Shown here piece by piece: positions 45,739 to 54,188 of a DNA stretch of 64,000 bases (position 1 is the first letter of the stretch; every line of letters starts with the position of its first letter). The translations under genes and the position numbers were made by a program. The notes under the pieces were generated by a model. The model made no database searches and was not told where the DNA came from. It saw only the letters and a list, made by a program, of their open reading frames with translations. The stretch comes from Basidiobolus meristosporus CBS 931.73 (Eukaryota; Basidiobolomycota; Basidiobolomycetes; Basidiobolales; Basidiobolaceae), in contig MCFE01000093.1 in the NCBI GenBank assembly GCA_002104905.1, positions 62,001-126,000 of the forward strand, given 5' to 3'.

Positions 45739-47787
45739 TCAGCGGTCTGATTGAACCTGGTTAAACATGGAGATGAATATGGCCCACTGCTGAAGATCTA
45801 TGGAATTGGATTCCTCGACATGGCAGCTTTTCTCCGTTGGCTCTACCACCACGCTGGGAACTTGAGCTTGGTTTGCAGGGTTGGAGGGGATTGCTTGAGG
45901 CTGTGAGAGGATCAGCGTCTCTGAATCGTGACGAGAAGGCAGGCTTGCAAGATAGTCTGCTGGAGGAAAGTGTTGATTGGACGGAGAATAAATTACCGGC
46001 ATCTGTGGCTCATTCATCAGATCAGACAGCTTGTGGGATTGAACCATGTCCTGTATGTACAGACAGGTCCGGATCAAGACTTTCGAGTGGACGTTGAGTT
46101 CCTGCAGTAGCTTAAGATTGACGACAAGATTCACTTTCGACGCGTGGGCCAAATGAGGGTCTTCGGCTGCAACATTCATCACATGGATGGTGCTGGCGCA
46201 GAAGAAAAAGGTGGATTTGATTTGAATTCCATGAAGCATAAAGGCGGTGGGTATATGGTACAATATGTATGAGATCATGCTGGCTGAGCTAGCACAGCTC
46301 TGCAGCGCTAGGTCGTTGAACAGGGATGTGCTCCCCTCCTGAGGTGCAATGTAGGGTCGATTGGCCAAGATCACAGCGTAGTGATAATAAAGAGCCAGCA
46401 TGATGGCGTAGTGATCGTTCGACTGACCAAGCTTTACGTCATACCAAAACTCCGGTAGGAGGGATACTCTCCAGTCGCTAAGCGCTTTGTTGAGGCGGAG
46501 TAGAGAATCCCGTGCCTTGAGTTTACTCTGCTTTGTTGCGCCGTAGACAGTGTGGAGGATTTGCGACAAGATGGTGAATAAGCGAATCACTTGGTTGAAG
46601 AAGCGGACGCTGGTAGCAAATCTGTCTTCCTTTGCAGTTCTTTGAGACTTCTTAAAGGTGCTGTCTAGTGGGAGCTTGACGTCGCAGTCATCTTCATTGA
46701 TGGCCATAGGCCGCCCCACAACCGCGCTCACCAATCGATCGAAGAAGAAGCTGGCCCACCAGGTGAGTTGACGATTTTGCTTCTGGACTAGAGTCAAACC
46801 GTCTAGATCGATGTTTCGATGAAGCCCAAGCTCCTGACCTATCCGAACCGCCATCCCGAGAAAATGCCAGCCTCCCTCAGGATGAAAAGACATGAGTATT
46901 AATGCTTGGACGGTCTCCAAAGAAGCTAGCTTGTACTCCCTATTGAGGTGAGTCTTGGCTTGCTTGAAGAAATAGTTGGTTACGTTGATGTGGGTTTCCG
47001 CATCCTCGAACAGCTCGGTCTTTGGAAAATGAAGACATGCCAAGGCATATATCGAGCTCATCAAGGCCGGGGATATAGGCTTCCCGGCGGAGATTCGGTC
47101 CCGCAACTCAATCTCGTTGAACACAGGAACAAATCTGTGAAATCTATCAAAATAAACATCCAAGAGGCGTGTGCTAAGGCTCTTCGGGGGGAACCCCTTG
47201 GATAGGGCTGGTGGGATGTCTGCTTGGTTGTTCAGGTGGTAAATTAAGTCGTGGATTAATCCGTTCTGAATGTACCTTCCTCCCTCTAAAACGTATAACC
47301 CGGAGCTGCTACCCAAGTAGCGGAAATTTTTTTTGCCTTCCAGAACCATTGAGTCGAAGGTTTCAGAAATCCTCCTCATGGCATCCTCCTCTTTTTCTTC
47401 TTCGGGGGATTCACCGATCTGCGGTGCGAGAGAAACTCGGTTAGTATTACTGTTGTTTGACGAGTACTGCTGGGGGTTTACCTCGGGGAAAGCTCGCACT
47501 TTGCCACGCGGCTCCGGATGTTTGTTCCTTGACAGCTCTTCAGCCAAGGGTAGTATTAGATTCTCCAGTCTTTCTACACGGCCCTCGAGGATTTTTTGCA
47601 GGGACGGACTGGGGCCTCTTTTTTTGGGTTTGTAGGAAAAGGTGCAATCAAGGCCAGATGTGGCGCAATGTGAACAAGCAGGCAAAGCGCCATCGCACTT
47701 GACTTTCTTCCTGCGACAAGCATCACAGGCACGAGATGTTTTGGGTTTCTTAACAGGAAGCGAAGGAGTGCCTAGTAGATGGGACAT
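45739..47787 (-). CDS. Zn2Cys6 transcription factor with fungal-specific regulatory domain
   Basis: A single exon of 682 residues. The binuclear cluster is at residues 21-48: C-x2-C-x6-C-x6-C-x2-C-x6-C (RACDACRRKKVKC...CSHC...C). A KKRGPSPSLQKILEGRVERLE linker, a likely coiled-coil dimer segment, follows. Residues about 205-460 fit the fungal-specific transcription factor domain (LLDVYFDRFHRFVPVFNE; SIYALACLHFP; MAVRIGQELGLHRN; TWWASFFFDRLVSAVVGRPM). It acts in the nucleus on CGG-type sites, as is known for the family; the target genes are unknown. The membrane-protein gene starting at 48276 is divergent, 488 bases away, so the two could share a promoter. Confidence 0.9.
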   Translation of the reverse strand: MSHLLGTPSLPVKKPKTSRACDACRRKKVKCDGALPACSHCATSGLDCTFSYKPKKRGPSPSLQKILEGRVERLENLILPLAEELSRNKHPEPRGKVRAFPEVNPQQYSSNNSNTNRVSLAPQIGESPEEEKEEDAMRRISETFDSMVLEGKKNFRYLGSSSGLYVLEGGRYIQNGLIHDLIYHLNNQADIPPALSKGFPPKSLSTRLLDVYFDRFHRFVPVFNEIELRDRISAGKPISPALMSSIYALACLHFPKTELFEDAETHINVTNYFFKQAKTHLNREYKLASLETVQALILMSFHPEGGWHFLGMAVRIGQELGLHRNIDLDGLTLVQKQNRQLTWWASFFFDRLVSAVVGRPMAINEDDCDVKLPLDSTFKKSQRTAKEDRFATSVRFFNQVIRLFTILSQILHTVYGATKQSKLKARDSLLRLNKALSDWRVSLLPEFWYDVKLGQSNDHYAIMLALYYHYAVILANRPYIAPQEGSTSLFNDLALQSCASSASMISYILYHIPTAFMLHGIQIKSTFFFCASTIHVMNVAAEDPHLAHASKVNLVVNLKLLQELNVHSKVLIRTCLYIQDMVQSHKLSDLMNEPQMPVIYSPSNQHFPPADYLASLPSRHDSETLILSQPQAIPSNPANQAQVPSVVVEPTEKSCHVEESNSIDLQQWAIFISMFNQVQSDR

Positions 47788-48275
47788 GCATATATAGAAT
47801 CAGGATTGCCTCTATGTTGTAGGAAAGTGGGATGATATGCTATAGGACAAAATAGTCACAGTACCAAGCTTAGACACCTGAATTCTGGGGTTCTCATTGA
47901 GTATCTCAAGCCAGATTCATGGAAATTAAAATTCTTCATTAACGCCTCTGGCAAAGGGCCGATCACTGATCAGATACATTCTTCCGCTGAATACGGTTTC
48001 AGGGATGCTTTCCTGCCACTGCTTGGCTGTCATAATTTACGCGAAATGTACACTTGTAAGCTCTTCCACTTGCTTGACATCCCAATGGTTGGAAATCAGC
48101 TGATTGTTGTCCCTGTGCCAAACAGTCACAAGCCTAATTAATGCCAGTAATCACTTAATAGATCAAATAAGGAGTAAAAATCTTCCTTTAAAGCCTCCAA
48201 TCTGACGTGGTGACTCATTTTCCCCTTTACTCGTGTATTTCTGCTCTGCGAAGAGGCCCACTGTCAAGGCAAAAT
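47788..48275. promoter_or_regulatory. Divergent intergenic promoter region
   Basis: 488 bases separate the starts of the transcription factor (minus) and the membrane protein (plus). No ORF or repeat is seen. No clear TATA box or CGG palindrome was found by eye. Confidence 0.35.
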
Positions 48276-49175
48276 ATGACTCGATTAGCTTTGTCGCTCA
48301 AGATAGGAAACCTACTCTCGATATGCTCTCTTTTGGGTCTAAGCGTTTACTTTGCTGTGTGGGATAAGCAGGTAGTCGACGAATGGTTCAGCCGTCCCAA
48401 CTACTTCATGCCAGCAGAGTTCACAAACATCGTCATCCCAATCATCTACTTTCTCTTTATTCTCTTCGTGCTGACCCAATTTCGCCCGGAGTTCGATGAG
48501 CTGATTGTCAACGGCATAGAGATCTGGTTCACCCTAGCGAATATCTTTACTATCGGTTGGCTGGTCTTTCTAGTAGGTTCTCCCAAGTAGCGGCCTTATC
48601 TAAACCGGCACTAACCTACCTAAATTCCTGTAGAAATTCCGGTGGTTCTATGCTCTGGAAGCTGCCATGCTTGGCATTCTGATAAGCGTAACCAAACTTT
48701 ACCAAAATCTGAGCTACTATCGCTTTCAAGATTGGTTGAGCTATTTTACGGTCTACCTCCCATTCACCATGTTCACAGCCTGGACAGTTACCGACACCAT
48801 AGCCACCACCTTTGTGGTTTTCTTCGATCTGAATCAAGGAGACTACGAGTATAGCAAGTACCTGTCCATGGGGTGCATTATCCTTTTGACACTGCTTGGA
48901 CTTTACCAGTCAGAGCGCAAAGGGCACGTCGCCTACGGACTGGTAATAGGATGGTTCGTACACTAAATCTTAGCCGTACTTGCAAATGGTTTGCTAATCC
49001 GAACTGTAGGTCGCTATTTGGGATTGCTATCGAACAGTCCTGGGAGTATCATCTCAGCATTGTCGGGTTGATCTGCTGTGGGATTGTGCTGGGGTCAGTT
49101 GGACGTGGTTGTCTGCATGAGATAATCTCTCGATTGAGAATTGGCACCAGCGAGGAACGTCGTCGGCTACTCTAA
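48276..49175 (+). CDS. Polytopic membrane protein, TspO/MBR-like
   Basis: Three exons (48276-48572, 48634-48953, 49010-49175) give 260 residues. The second donor (GTTCGT) is unusual; it is chosen because it keeps the frame. At least six hydrophobic segments are visible, for example NLLSICSLLGLSVYFAVW, IVIPIIYFLFILFVLTQF, YLSMGCIILLTLLGLY and YHLSIVGLICCGIVLG. The pattern of a PAEF...P segment, then IY.LF, then YLPFTMFTAWTVTDTIATT recalls tryptophan-rich TspO/MBR relatives, but the match is by eye. The C-terminus SRLRIGTSEERRRLL is followed by a second copy of its last codons (49176-49211). Cell location and substrate are unknown. Confidence 0.5.
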
Positions 49176-49211
49176 ATTGGCACCAGCGAGGAACGGCGCC
49201 GACTACTCTAG
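49140..49211 (+). repeat. Tandem 36-base duplication of the last codons and stop
   Basis: Unit 1 (49140-49175) encodes IGTSEERRRLL plus TAA. Unit 2 (49176-49211) encodes the same residues plus TAG. The units differ at four positions only: three Arg third bases and the stop's last base. Confidence 0.85.
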
Positions 49212-49474
49212 ACACCCAACCACTGTGAATAACTATATTTGTATATCCGGCAGCTATCACGAATTTTATTAAACCATGAATATATGTATACAACTTCATA
49301 TTGCTTATTTATTTTATACATTGGTTCGTCTAATGAGAAATGGAAGTTCGGAAATTTACAGTTATTTAAGCAAAGGTTCTTGCACTGCGCATCAGAAAGT
49401 AGGATGGAATATGTACATTTGTGATCCAATGAAATCATTGACAAGTCTGCCAACTCGCCAGCCCCTACTGCAGC

Positions 49475-49555
49475 GGTGGTGCTTAGAATAGCCGACGTGG
49501 AACATCCAGTGTTGGAATGTCCGATATCAAGTGGTGGTGTTTAGAATGCCCGACG
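49475..49555. repeat. Short direct repeat downstream of the membrane-protein gene
   Basis: GGTGGTGCTTAGAAT...CCGACGT at 49475 recurs, slightly changed, at 49532 (GGTGGTGTTTAGAAT), 57 bases apart. It lies between the convergent 3' ends of two genes. Function unknown. Confidence 0.5.
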
Positions 49556-49614
49556 TCGAATGTCAACCCAAATAAATATAGTGGCCATGGCCCATAATGC
49601 CAACTGCGTCATAG

Positions 49615-50262
49615 CTAGGTCAAACGATCTCCTGAAAGTACAGTACAACTCTGCACCATGGTTGTTGAATAGCCAGCCAGAGTACGAGGAGTATTGATGT
49701 CTCCGGTGTTTAGCATGATCCAGTTCATGGTAATCGCACACCACGTTAGAAACAACGCCAAGTGAATGACCAGATGGAGCACCTTGCGGCTTCGTTTCTT
49801 GATAACATGGTGAACTAGTGGAGAGCCTTCACTTGCTTCAGGATCCACCGCAGCACCAGCAGAATTGGCTGCACCAGTAGGATGGCAATGGCTCATGCGC
49901 CCACGCACCCAGCTGAGGATGTACAGAAAGGTAACAATCCATGAAATGATTCCACAAGCTATGGTAAGCGTTGTGAATTCACTGGAGCTGCAGGTGCGCG
50001 TAAACTGAACAAAAAAGTCAAGTAAGAGACTTGTCACAACCAATATGGCTAGTCGGATAAGAAGCAAGGGCCATCGGTGGGTCCAGCTGCGTTTACGATC
50101 TAATTCAGGTGATATATGCTCTGGCGAAACAAATGACACATATCTGGGTCGCTTTGGACGATGAGGGAGCGACACAAGGCGGGGTTTTTCACTTACGTTA
50201 CTTGTAGAGGAGTGCGATGACAAGAATGTAGAAGAAGAGTCCATCATGCTAACTCTGCTCAA
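49615..50262 (-). CDS. Small membrane protein, possibly four-helix MARVEL-like
   Basis: The frame of 215 residues starts MSRVSMMDSSSTFLSS with a Ser-rich cytosolic-type head. Helices are WPLLLIRLAILVVTSLLLDF, FTTLTIACGIISWIVTFLYI and VLHLVIHLALFLTWCAITM. A short Gly/Ala loop lies between helices two and three. The frame ends soon after helix three. In the next frame the DNA goes on to encode AMTQLALWAMATIFIWVDIR (to 49541), a plausible fourth helix, so an unrecognised tiny intron or a frameshift near 49640 is possible. A four-helix protein of this type would resemble MARVEL-domain proteins of plasma membrane patches; this is inference. Confidence 0.45.
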   Translation of the reverse strand: MSRVSMMDSSSTFLSSHSSTSNVSEKPRLVSLPHRPKRPRYVSFVSPEHISPELDRKRSWTHRWPLLLIRLAILVVTSLLLDFFVQFTRTCSSSEFTTLTIACGIISWIVTFLYILSWVRGRMSHCHPTGAANSAGAAVDPEASEGSPLVHHVIKKRSRKVLHLVIHLALFLTWCAITMNWIMLNTGDINTPRTLAGYSTTMVQSCTVLSGDRLT

Positions 50263-51518
50263 AGCGGTTGGATGTAGAAGAATTTAGGAATGAACTATGG
50301 ATAGCTATTAGTGACAAATGTACATGCATGTAACAATGTATATGAAAGGAGTTTAACAAAGAGAATATTCAACAGGGAAATGATTAATTTTAAGAGAACA
50401 GCGGTCACAAGGAGTGGATGAACAGGAAAGAGGAAGAGCCGAAGAGGACTGTTGCATTGAACCACCGGATGTGGCCGGGGAATTTATACCCAGAGCCTCA
50501 TTACGGAACATTAAAGTAATGGATATTTATTGGCTGCATCCTCGCTAACTTTATTATGTAAGTTGAATCACAAGACAGCAGCAATGTTTTTGAACAAGGC
50601 TCACGTGTGGCTTTCTCTCTAGCAAGGCGGTTTGATAGCCAATTACCAGATTAGTGGAGGCATGACCCACTGCGTAATGATCTGGTTATTACCGGCTTAT
50701 TATGGATTTTTATTATTTCCATGCACTCGACCAACACTGGCAATATATTGTGTGACATAGGTCTTGTTGCTGACTTTCCGTATTCATCCTCCTGGTGTCA
50801 CATTTACTAATGAGCCATCAAAAGAATCGTTCGCTGTATTGCATGCAAGCAAATCGTGAACAAGGAATGGCACAGACACCATATATACGACCATATATAC
50901 GACCATATATACGACCATATATACGCCGTATCCAGAGCCGCCCTTGATTTGATTGAAGTGGTAATCATATGATAACATCAGAACGAATTGGAAATCTGAC
51001 CATGTTCACCCTCGAATTTCCTAGCATTCCAGGCAGCAACTCCGTTTACTAGCATTCCAGCCTCTCATCCACCTACTCGTCTCCACTTAGATCTTCCCTT
51101 TGTTGCTCAACTATGTCCAGGAAATCTCGTCTTGAGAAGCCTGCAGGTTTGCTATCGCCACCCAAAGCCTTTGATTCCTCCAAGTATCATCCAGCATTTG
51201 CGGTGGCATTGGCCCCAATCCGATGCCAGCATGCACAATGTCGTTCAACTGATCCAGCCGTACGGTCGCCCATATGGGACGGGTATTGCCAGTTCTCAAG
51301 CAACCGAAATAAATTATAACTTTTGTAAACTACCGCCGTTTGCACTAGGTGTTCACTGTGGGTTATGAGTCGGCTTTGATGTATCATAAATTAGATGTAT
51401 TATAACTCGAGTGTATGGGTGAAATCATGACGTGTATATGCAGCTGTTGATACATTTGGTCTCAGTAAATACAAAATCCTGCATTTCCATATTTTTACCC
51501 TTTGAACCACTCCATCTC
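50263..51518. other. Intergenic region, about 1.25 kb
   Basis: No convincing gene. It holds a 12-base tandem repeat (50879-50926), a direct repeat CTAGCATTCCAG (about 51020 and 51050), and a 68-residue plus-strand open stretch at 51113 (MSRKSRLEKPAGLLSPPKAF) whose reality I cannot support. The two promoters of the flanking, outward-facing genes must lie here. Confidence 0.4.
50879..50926. repeat. Tandem repeat, four units of CCATATATACGA
   Basis: Three exact 12-base units and a fourth with a changed last base. AT-rich and palindrome-like in part (ATATAT). Probably a small minisatellite. Confidence 0.85.
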
Positions 51519-52040
51519 ATGGGAAACTTGCTTTCTTCCCAAAGGTCGCCGGAAGAGGACGTTGAGCGCTATCGCAAAGAGGCCGATAGGTATGCTAAGC
51601 TGCGGAATGAGTGCTTTTCGAAATCCCAAGCGCTATACAGAAGCGGGGATAAAAAGGGGGCTAAGGAGGAATCGGAAAAAGGAAAAGAATACGGTAAAAA
51701 GATGGAAGCGGCCAACCAGCAGGCGGCCGAGGTTATGTTCCAGATGAAGAATAGCTCTTTGCCGCAGGACAAACTAGATCTACACGGACTTTATGTTAAG
51801 GAAGCCTTAGCAAAAGTGGAAGAGCGGGTGAAACGATGCAAGCGTGAAAAACATCATGATAGCCTAACTATCATAGTAGGGCTGGGAAACCATTCCACCG
51901 ATGGAGTCCAAAAACTAAGGCCTGCGGTGGAAGCCTGGTTAAAACAGCAAAATCTCAACTACACCGTTGACCAGCCTAACCGAGGATGCTTGTTGGTTGA
52001 CCTTAAGAGCAACCAAAAGTCAAGCTGCATTATTTGCTGA
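51519..52040 (+). CDS. DUF1771-Smr domain protein with lipidation-like ends
   Basis: 173 residues, single exon. The start at 51519 is chosen because it gives MGNLLSSQ, an N-myristoylation-type signal (Gly2, Ser6). Residues about 12-75 are charged and helical (YRKEADRYAKLRNECFSKSQ), the DUF1771 segment. Residues about 85-165 are an Smr domain: LDLHGLYVKEAL (the LDLHG motif) and IIVGLGNHSTDGVQKLRPAVEAWL (G-x-G-x-HS), then RGCLLVDL. Smr domains of this kind nick or bind nucleic acid, including in no-go mRNA decay. The last four residues CIIC fit a CaaX prenylation box. Lipid at both ends would place it on membranes, which is unusual for the family; this is inferred from motifs only. Confidence 0.8.
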   Translation: MGNLLSSQRSPEEDVERYRKEADRYAKLRNECFSKSQALYRSGDKKGAKEESEKGKEYGKKMEAANQQAAEVMFQMKNSSLPQDKLDLHGLYVKEALAKVEERVKRCKREKHHDSLTIIVGLGNHSTDGVQKLRPAVEAWLKQQNLNYTVDQPNRGCLLVDLKSNQKSSCIIC

Positions 52041-52523
52041 ATGATTGATCCATGAGAAAAATAGATGAGCGCTGACCAACAGCCATAGATTACTTATTCA
52101 CTCAAATAACTCATTTCGATATAAAGATAATCCAAAGCATTGCTGGAGACTTGCGCTTAATCAAGATGTAGCTAACTGTATCTAGAGAATTAGACCAAAT
52201 TACTCACGTGGGTCACGCTTCCAAGTTCCGAAGTTCCGATAGGCCCATGCCGGCAATGAAGCAAGATGAATGGATATATCATCAATTCCCTCAACAGTAT
52301 CGGCTGTCCAGTAGACAGTTAAGGAAACTCCTTGATATTGGTGCATGTTGATCGGTGGAAGCGGAGGTAGTAATAATAAGGGACCTCATCCCTAGATCAA
52401 ATCCGGTTGATAGTCGGTATTAGTTCCTATTGGAGTGTCCCATACGTGATGAGGCAAAGAACCTTAATTCCTAGCTTTGAGTATCTATATAAGAAGGGCA
52501 CTGGAGGATATACACCGTACATC
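52041..52523. other. Intergenic region with the thioesterase promoter
   Basis: No ORF of note. A TATATAAG box at 52486-52493 lies 31 bases upstream of the chosen thioesterase start. AT-rich sequence precedes it. Confidence 0.45.
52486..52493 (+). promoter_or_regulatory. TATA box of the thioesterase gene
   Basis: TATATAAG followed by AAG. The same TATATAAGAAG string precedes the snoRNA host gene (53258). The distance to ATG (52524) is short, so the 5' UTR would be only a few bases, or transcription may start a little further down from another site. Confidence 0.45.
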
Positions 52524-53084
52524 ATGGTAGCCAGTCAAGTAGAACACGGAGTTGACAACAGCAAGAACACTTCATTGCTGAAGAACCGAGAGTCTTTGGA
52601 CTTGATTAGAGTACTACGGACCGATGCCGAATATAGCGAAGAAGAGCTCGTTCCTGCAGAGGCTCCAGAAACCTTTAGACACACAGATGCCTTGGTTTGG
52701 CATACACTTCGCGGCGAAGGGAAAATCGACTTGGATCCTCTGATATTTCGCTCCACTGACGGTCAAAAGGTAGTCATGATTGTGCACCTCGGGCCCAAAC
52801 TATGTGGCCATAAAGGTATTATTCATGGCGGTATGATTGCTTCATTATTGGATGAAGCCTTGGGTAGAACTATCATTCCGAATCTGCCTGGAAGCATCGG
52901 ATTCACTGCGAATTTCTCCATCAACTACCGACGCCCTACCTTTGCCGATAACTTCGTCGTGGTCAGAACAGAAGTGACCAAGATTGAGGGAAGAAAAGGA
53001 TTCGTTAAGGGCCAGATAGAAGATGTGCAAGGCAACATCTTGGCGGATTCGGAGGCACTGTTCATCGCTCCCAAAACCAGCTAA
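52524..53084 (+). CDS. Hotdog-fold acyl-CoA thioesterase (PaaI/THEM4-like)
   Basis: 186 residues from ATG 52524. A longer frame with an ATG at 52449 exists but would place the TATA box inside the gene. The hotdog signature is GHKGIIHGGMIASLLDEALG (HGG, with Asp/Glu at the helix), followed by TANFSINYRRPTFADNFVVV and RKGFVKGQIEDVQGNILADSEALF. The family hydrolyses acyl-CoA to free acid and CoA, in mitochondria or cytosol. The N-terminal 60 residues are charged (SEEELVPAEAPE) with no evident targeting peptide. The substrate cannot be told. It is followed by a short spacer and the snoRNA host gene on the same strand. Confidence 0.75.
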   Translation: MVASQVEHGVDNSKNTSLLKNRESLDLIRVLRTDAEYSEEELVPAEAPETFRHTDALVWHTLRGEGKIDLDPLIFRSTDGQKVVMIVHLGPKLCGHKGIIHGGMIASLLDEALGRTIIPNLPGSIGFTANFSINYRRPTFADNFVVVRTEVTKIEGRKGFVKGQIEDVQGNILADSEALFIAPKTS

Positions 53085-53257
53085 TCTTTTTGTTCATGCC
53101 ATCTAGCATCTCGTGTAAATTTCAACCCTTTGAATAATCTACAAATAAATCCCGAATAAATCCCGAATAAATCCCATTTCTGCAACCTACCTTTATTTGA
53201 CCAATCCAGTGAAATAATTCCCTTTTTTTCAACTAGGGTCCCCTACAATTTAGTGTT

Positions 53258-53265
53258 TATATAAG
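53258..53265 (+). promoter_or_regulatory. TATA box of the snoRNA host gene
   Basis: TATATAAG (then AAG) about 60 bases upstream of the first splice donor at 53326. No long ORF follows, consistent with a non-coding transcript. Confidence 0.45.
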
Positions 53266-53363
53266 AAGTGACAATCCCCTATATTCATACCTTACCTTTT
53301 ATCAGTCATGGGCCGATTCTAATATGTAAGTAACCCATCCTACAGATGCTTATTTTTTTCACA

Positions 53364-53438
53364 ATGATGATTTGTCCAGTCTCGTTCGTATGAACCAATT
53401 CTGTGATTATTACATACAAAACATGCATCACCATCTGA
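53364..53438 (+). ncRNA. C/D-box snoRNA copy 1 (18S rRNA 2'-O-methylation guide)
   Basis: C box ATGATGA (53364-53370), D' box ATGA right after the first guide, a weak C' (TGTGATT) and D box CTGA (53435-53438). Guide 1, GTCTCGTTCGT, is complementary over 11 bases to the conserved 18S segment ACGAACGAGAC. Guide 2, CATGCATCACCAT, next to box D, pairs with 18S GUGGUGGUGCAUG with two G-U pairs. The fifth base from D' points to an A in ACGAA and the fifth from D to a U in GUGGU. From memory, these are human Am1383 (U30 target) and Um1326 (U33, yeast snR55 target). One extra A distinguishes this copy. Confidence 0.8.
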
Positions 53439-53575
53439 GCCTTCTTACCAGTGACTAGAATATTTTCTTTCAGCACAACCGCTAATTTTCTCTTTTTATT
53501 CTAGTTGGTATCGGCTGCATAGTAACAATGATAAGGTAATTATTTTTTCTTTACTCAAAGTTTTGCAACTTCCAC

Positions 53576-53649
53576 ATGATGATTTGTCCAGTCTCGTTCG
53601 TATGAACCAATTCTGTGATTATTACATACAAACATGCATCACCATCTGA
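53576..53649 (+). ncRNA. C/D-box snoRNA copy 2
   Basis: 74 bases, identical to copy 1 except for one fewer A in the spacer before guide 2. C box 53576-53582 and D box 53646-53649. It lies in intron 2 of the host gene, about 40 bases after the donor and 60 before the acceptor. Confidence 0.8.
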
Positions 53650-53811
53650 CATTCCCATTTCCTTCTGGAATAATTGTGTATTAAGACCACTAGCTAATCC
53701 ATCTCTTTAGATTGTAGATCTCAAGTGATATCGTTCGTAACCATCCACGAATCGTATATATGCATATATGGTATGTATTCTTCTCTATCGCAGCAGTGTT
53801 AGTCCAATTAC

Positions 53812-53885
53812 ATGATGATTTGTCCAGTCTCGTTCGTATGAACCAATTCTATGATTATTACATACAAACATGCATCACCATCTGA
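53812..53885 (+). ncRNA. C/D-box snoRNA copy 3
   Basis: 74 bases, like copy 2 but with TATGATT instead of TGTGATT at the C' position. C box 53812-53818 and D box 53882-53885. It lies in intron 3. Both guides are unchanged, while the intron sequence outside the snoRNA is unrelated to the other introns. Confidence 0.8.
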
Positions 53886-54188
53886 CACCTTTCACTTGCT
53901 TGCTTTCTGATGACTTCTCCAAGTACAAAACTAATACTTACTTACAGGTTGCCGAACAATGGTGTGATAAAATTTTGTAAATAAACATGTAAATAAGCAA
54001 AACTTGAACTTGATTTAAAATTATTTGTTTGGCAGTGGAATGTTTATTATGATTGGCAGGGGTGATTCAATTGGATGAAACTGACATGCCCGTCGAGTGG
54101 CATTGCAAGTAGTATTTGTTACTGAGTATCTCTGTCCAGTGTCCTGGCACACCTTCCTTGGAGCAACGAACTAGAAGTTTATTACTAC

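Larger units (their letters stand above)
53285..53990 (+). ncRNA. Non-coding snoRNA host gene, three introns each with a C/D snoRNA
   Basis: Donors are at 53326 (GTAAGTAA), 53536 (GTAATTAT) and 53771 (GTATGTAT). Acceptors are near 53473 or 53504, at 53710 (CTCTTTAG) and at 53947 (CTTACAG). The exons are short (about 30-60 bases), share no reading frame and have stops, so the spliced RNA is probably not translated. Each intron holds one of three almost identical C/D-box snoRNAs. An AATAAAC near 53980 may end the transcript. This is the arrangement of animal Gas5- or U22HG-type host genes. Confidence 0.7.

Noticed and set aside
51113-51319. Possible small gene starting MSRKSRLEK
   Set aside because: Three overlapping frames of equal length exist there, none with a recognisable motif or clear splice sites.
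53364-53885. Three spaced identical repeats, as in a short CRISPR array
   Set aside because: Spacing is over 200 bases and irregular, the repeats carry C/D boxes and rRNA guides, and splice sites lie between them.
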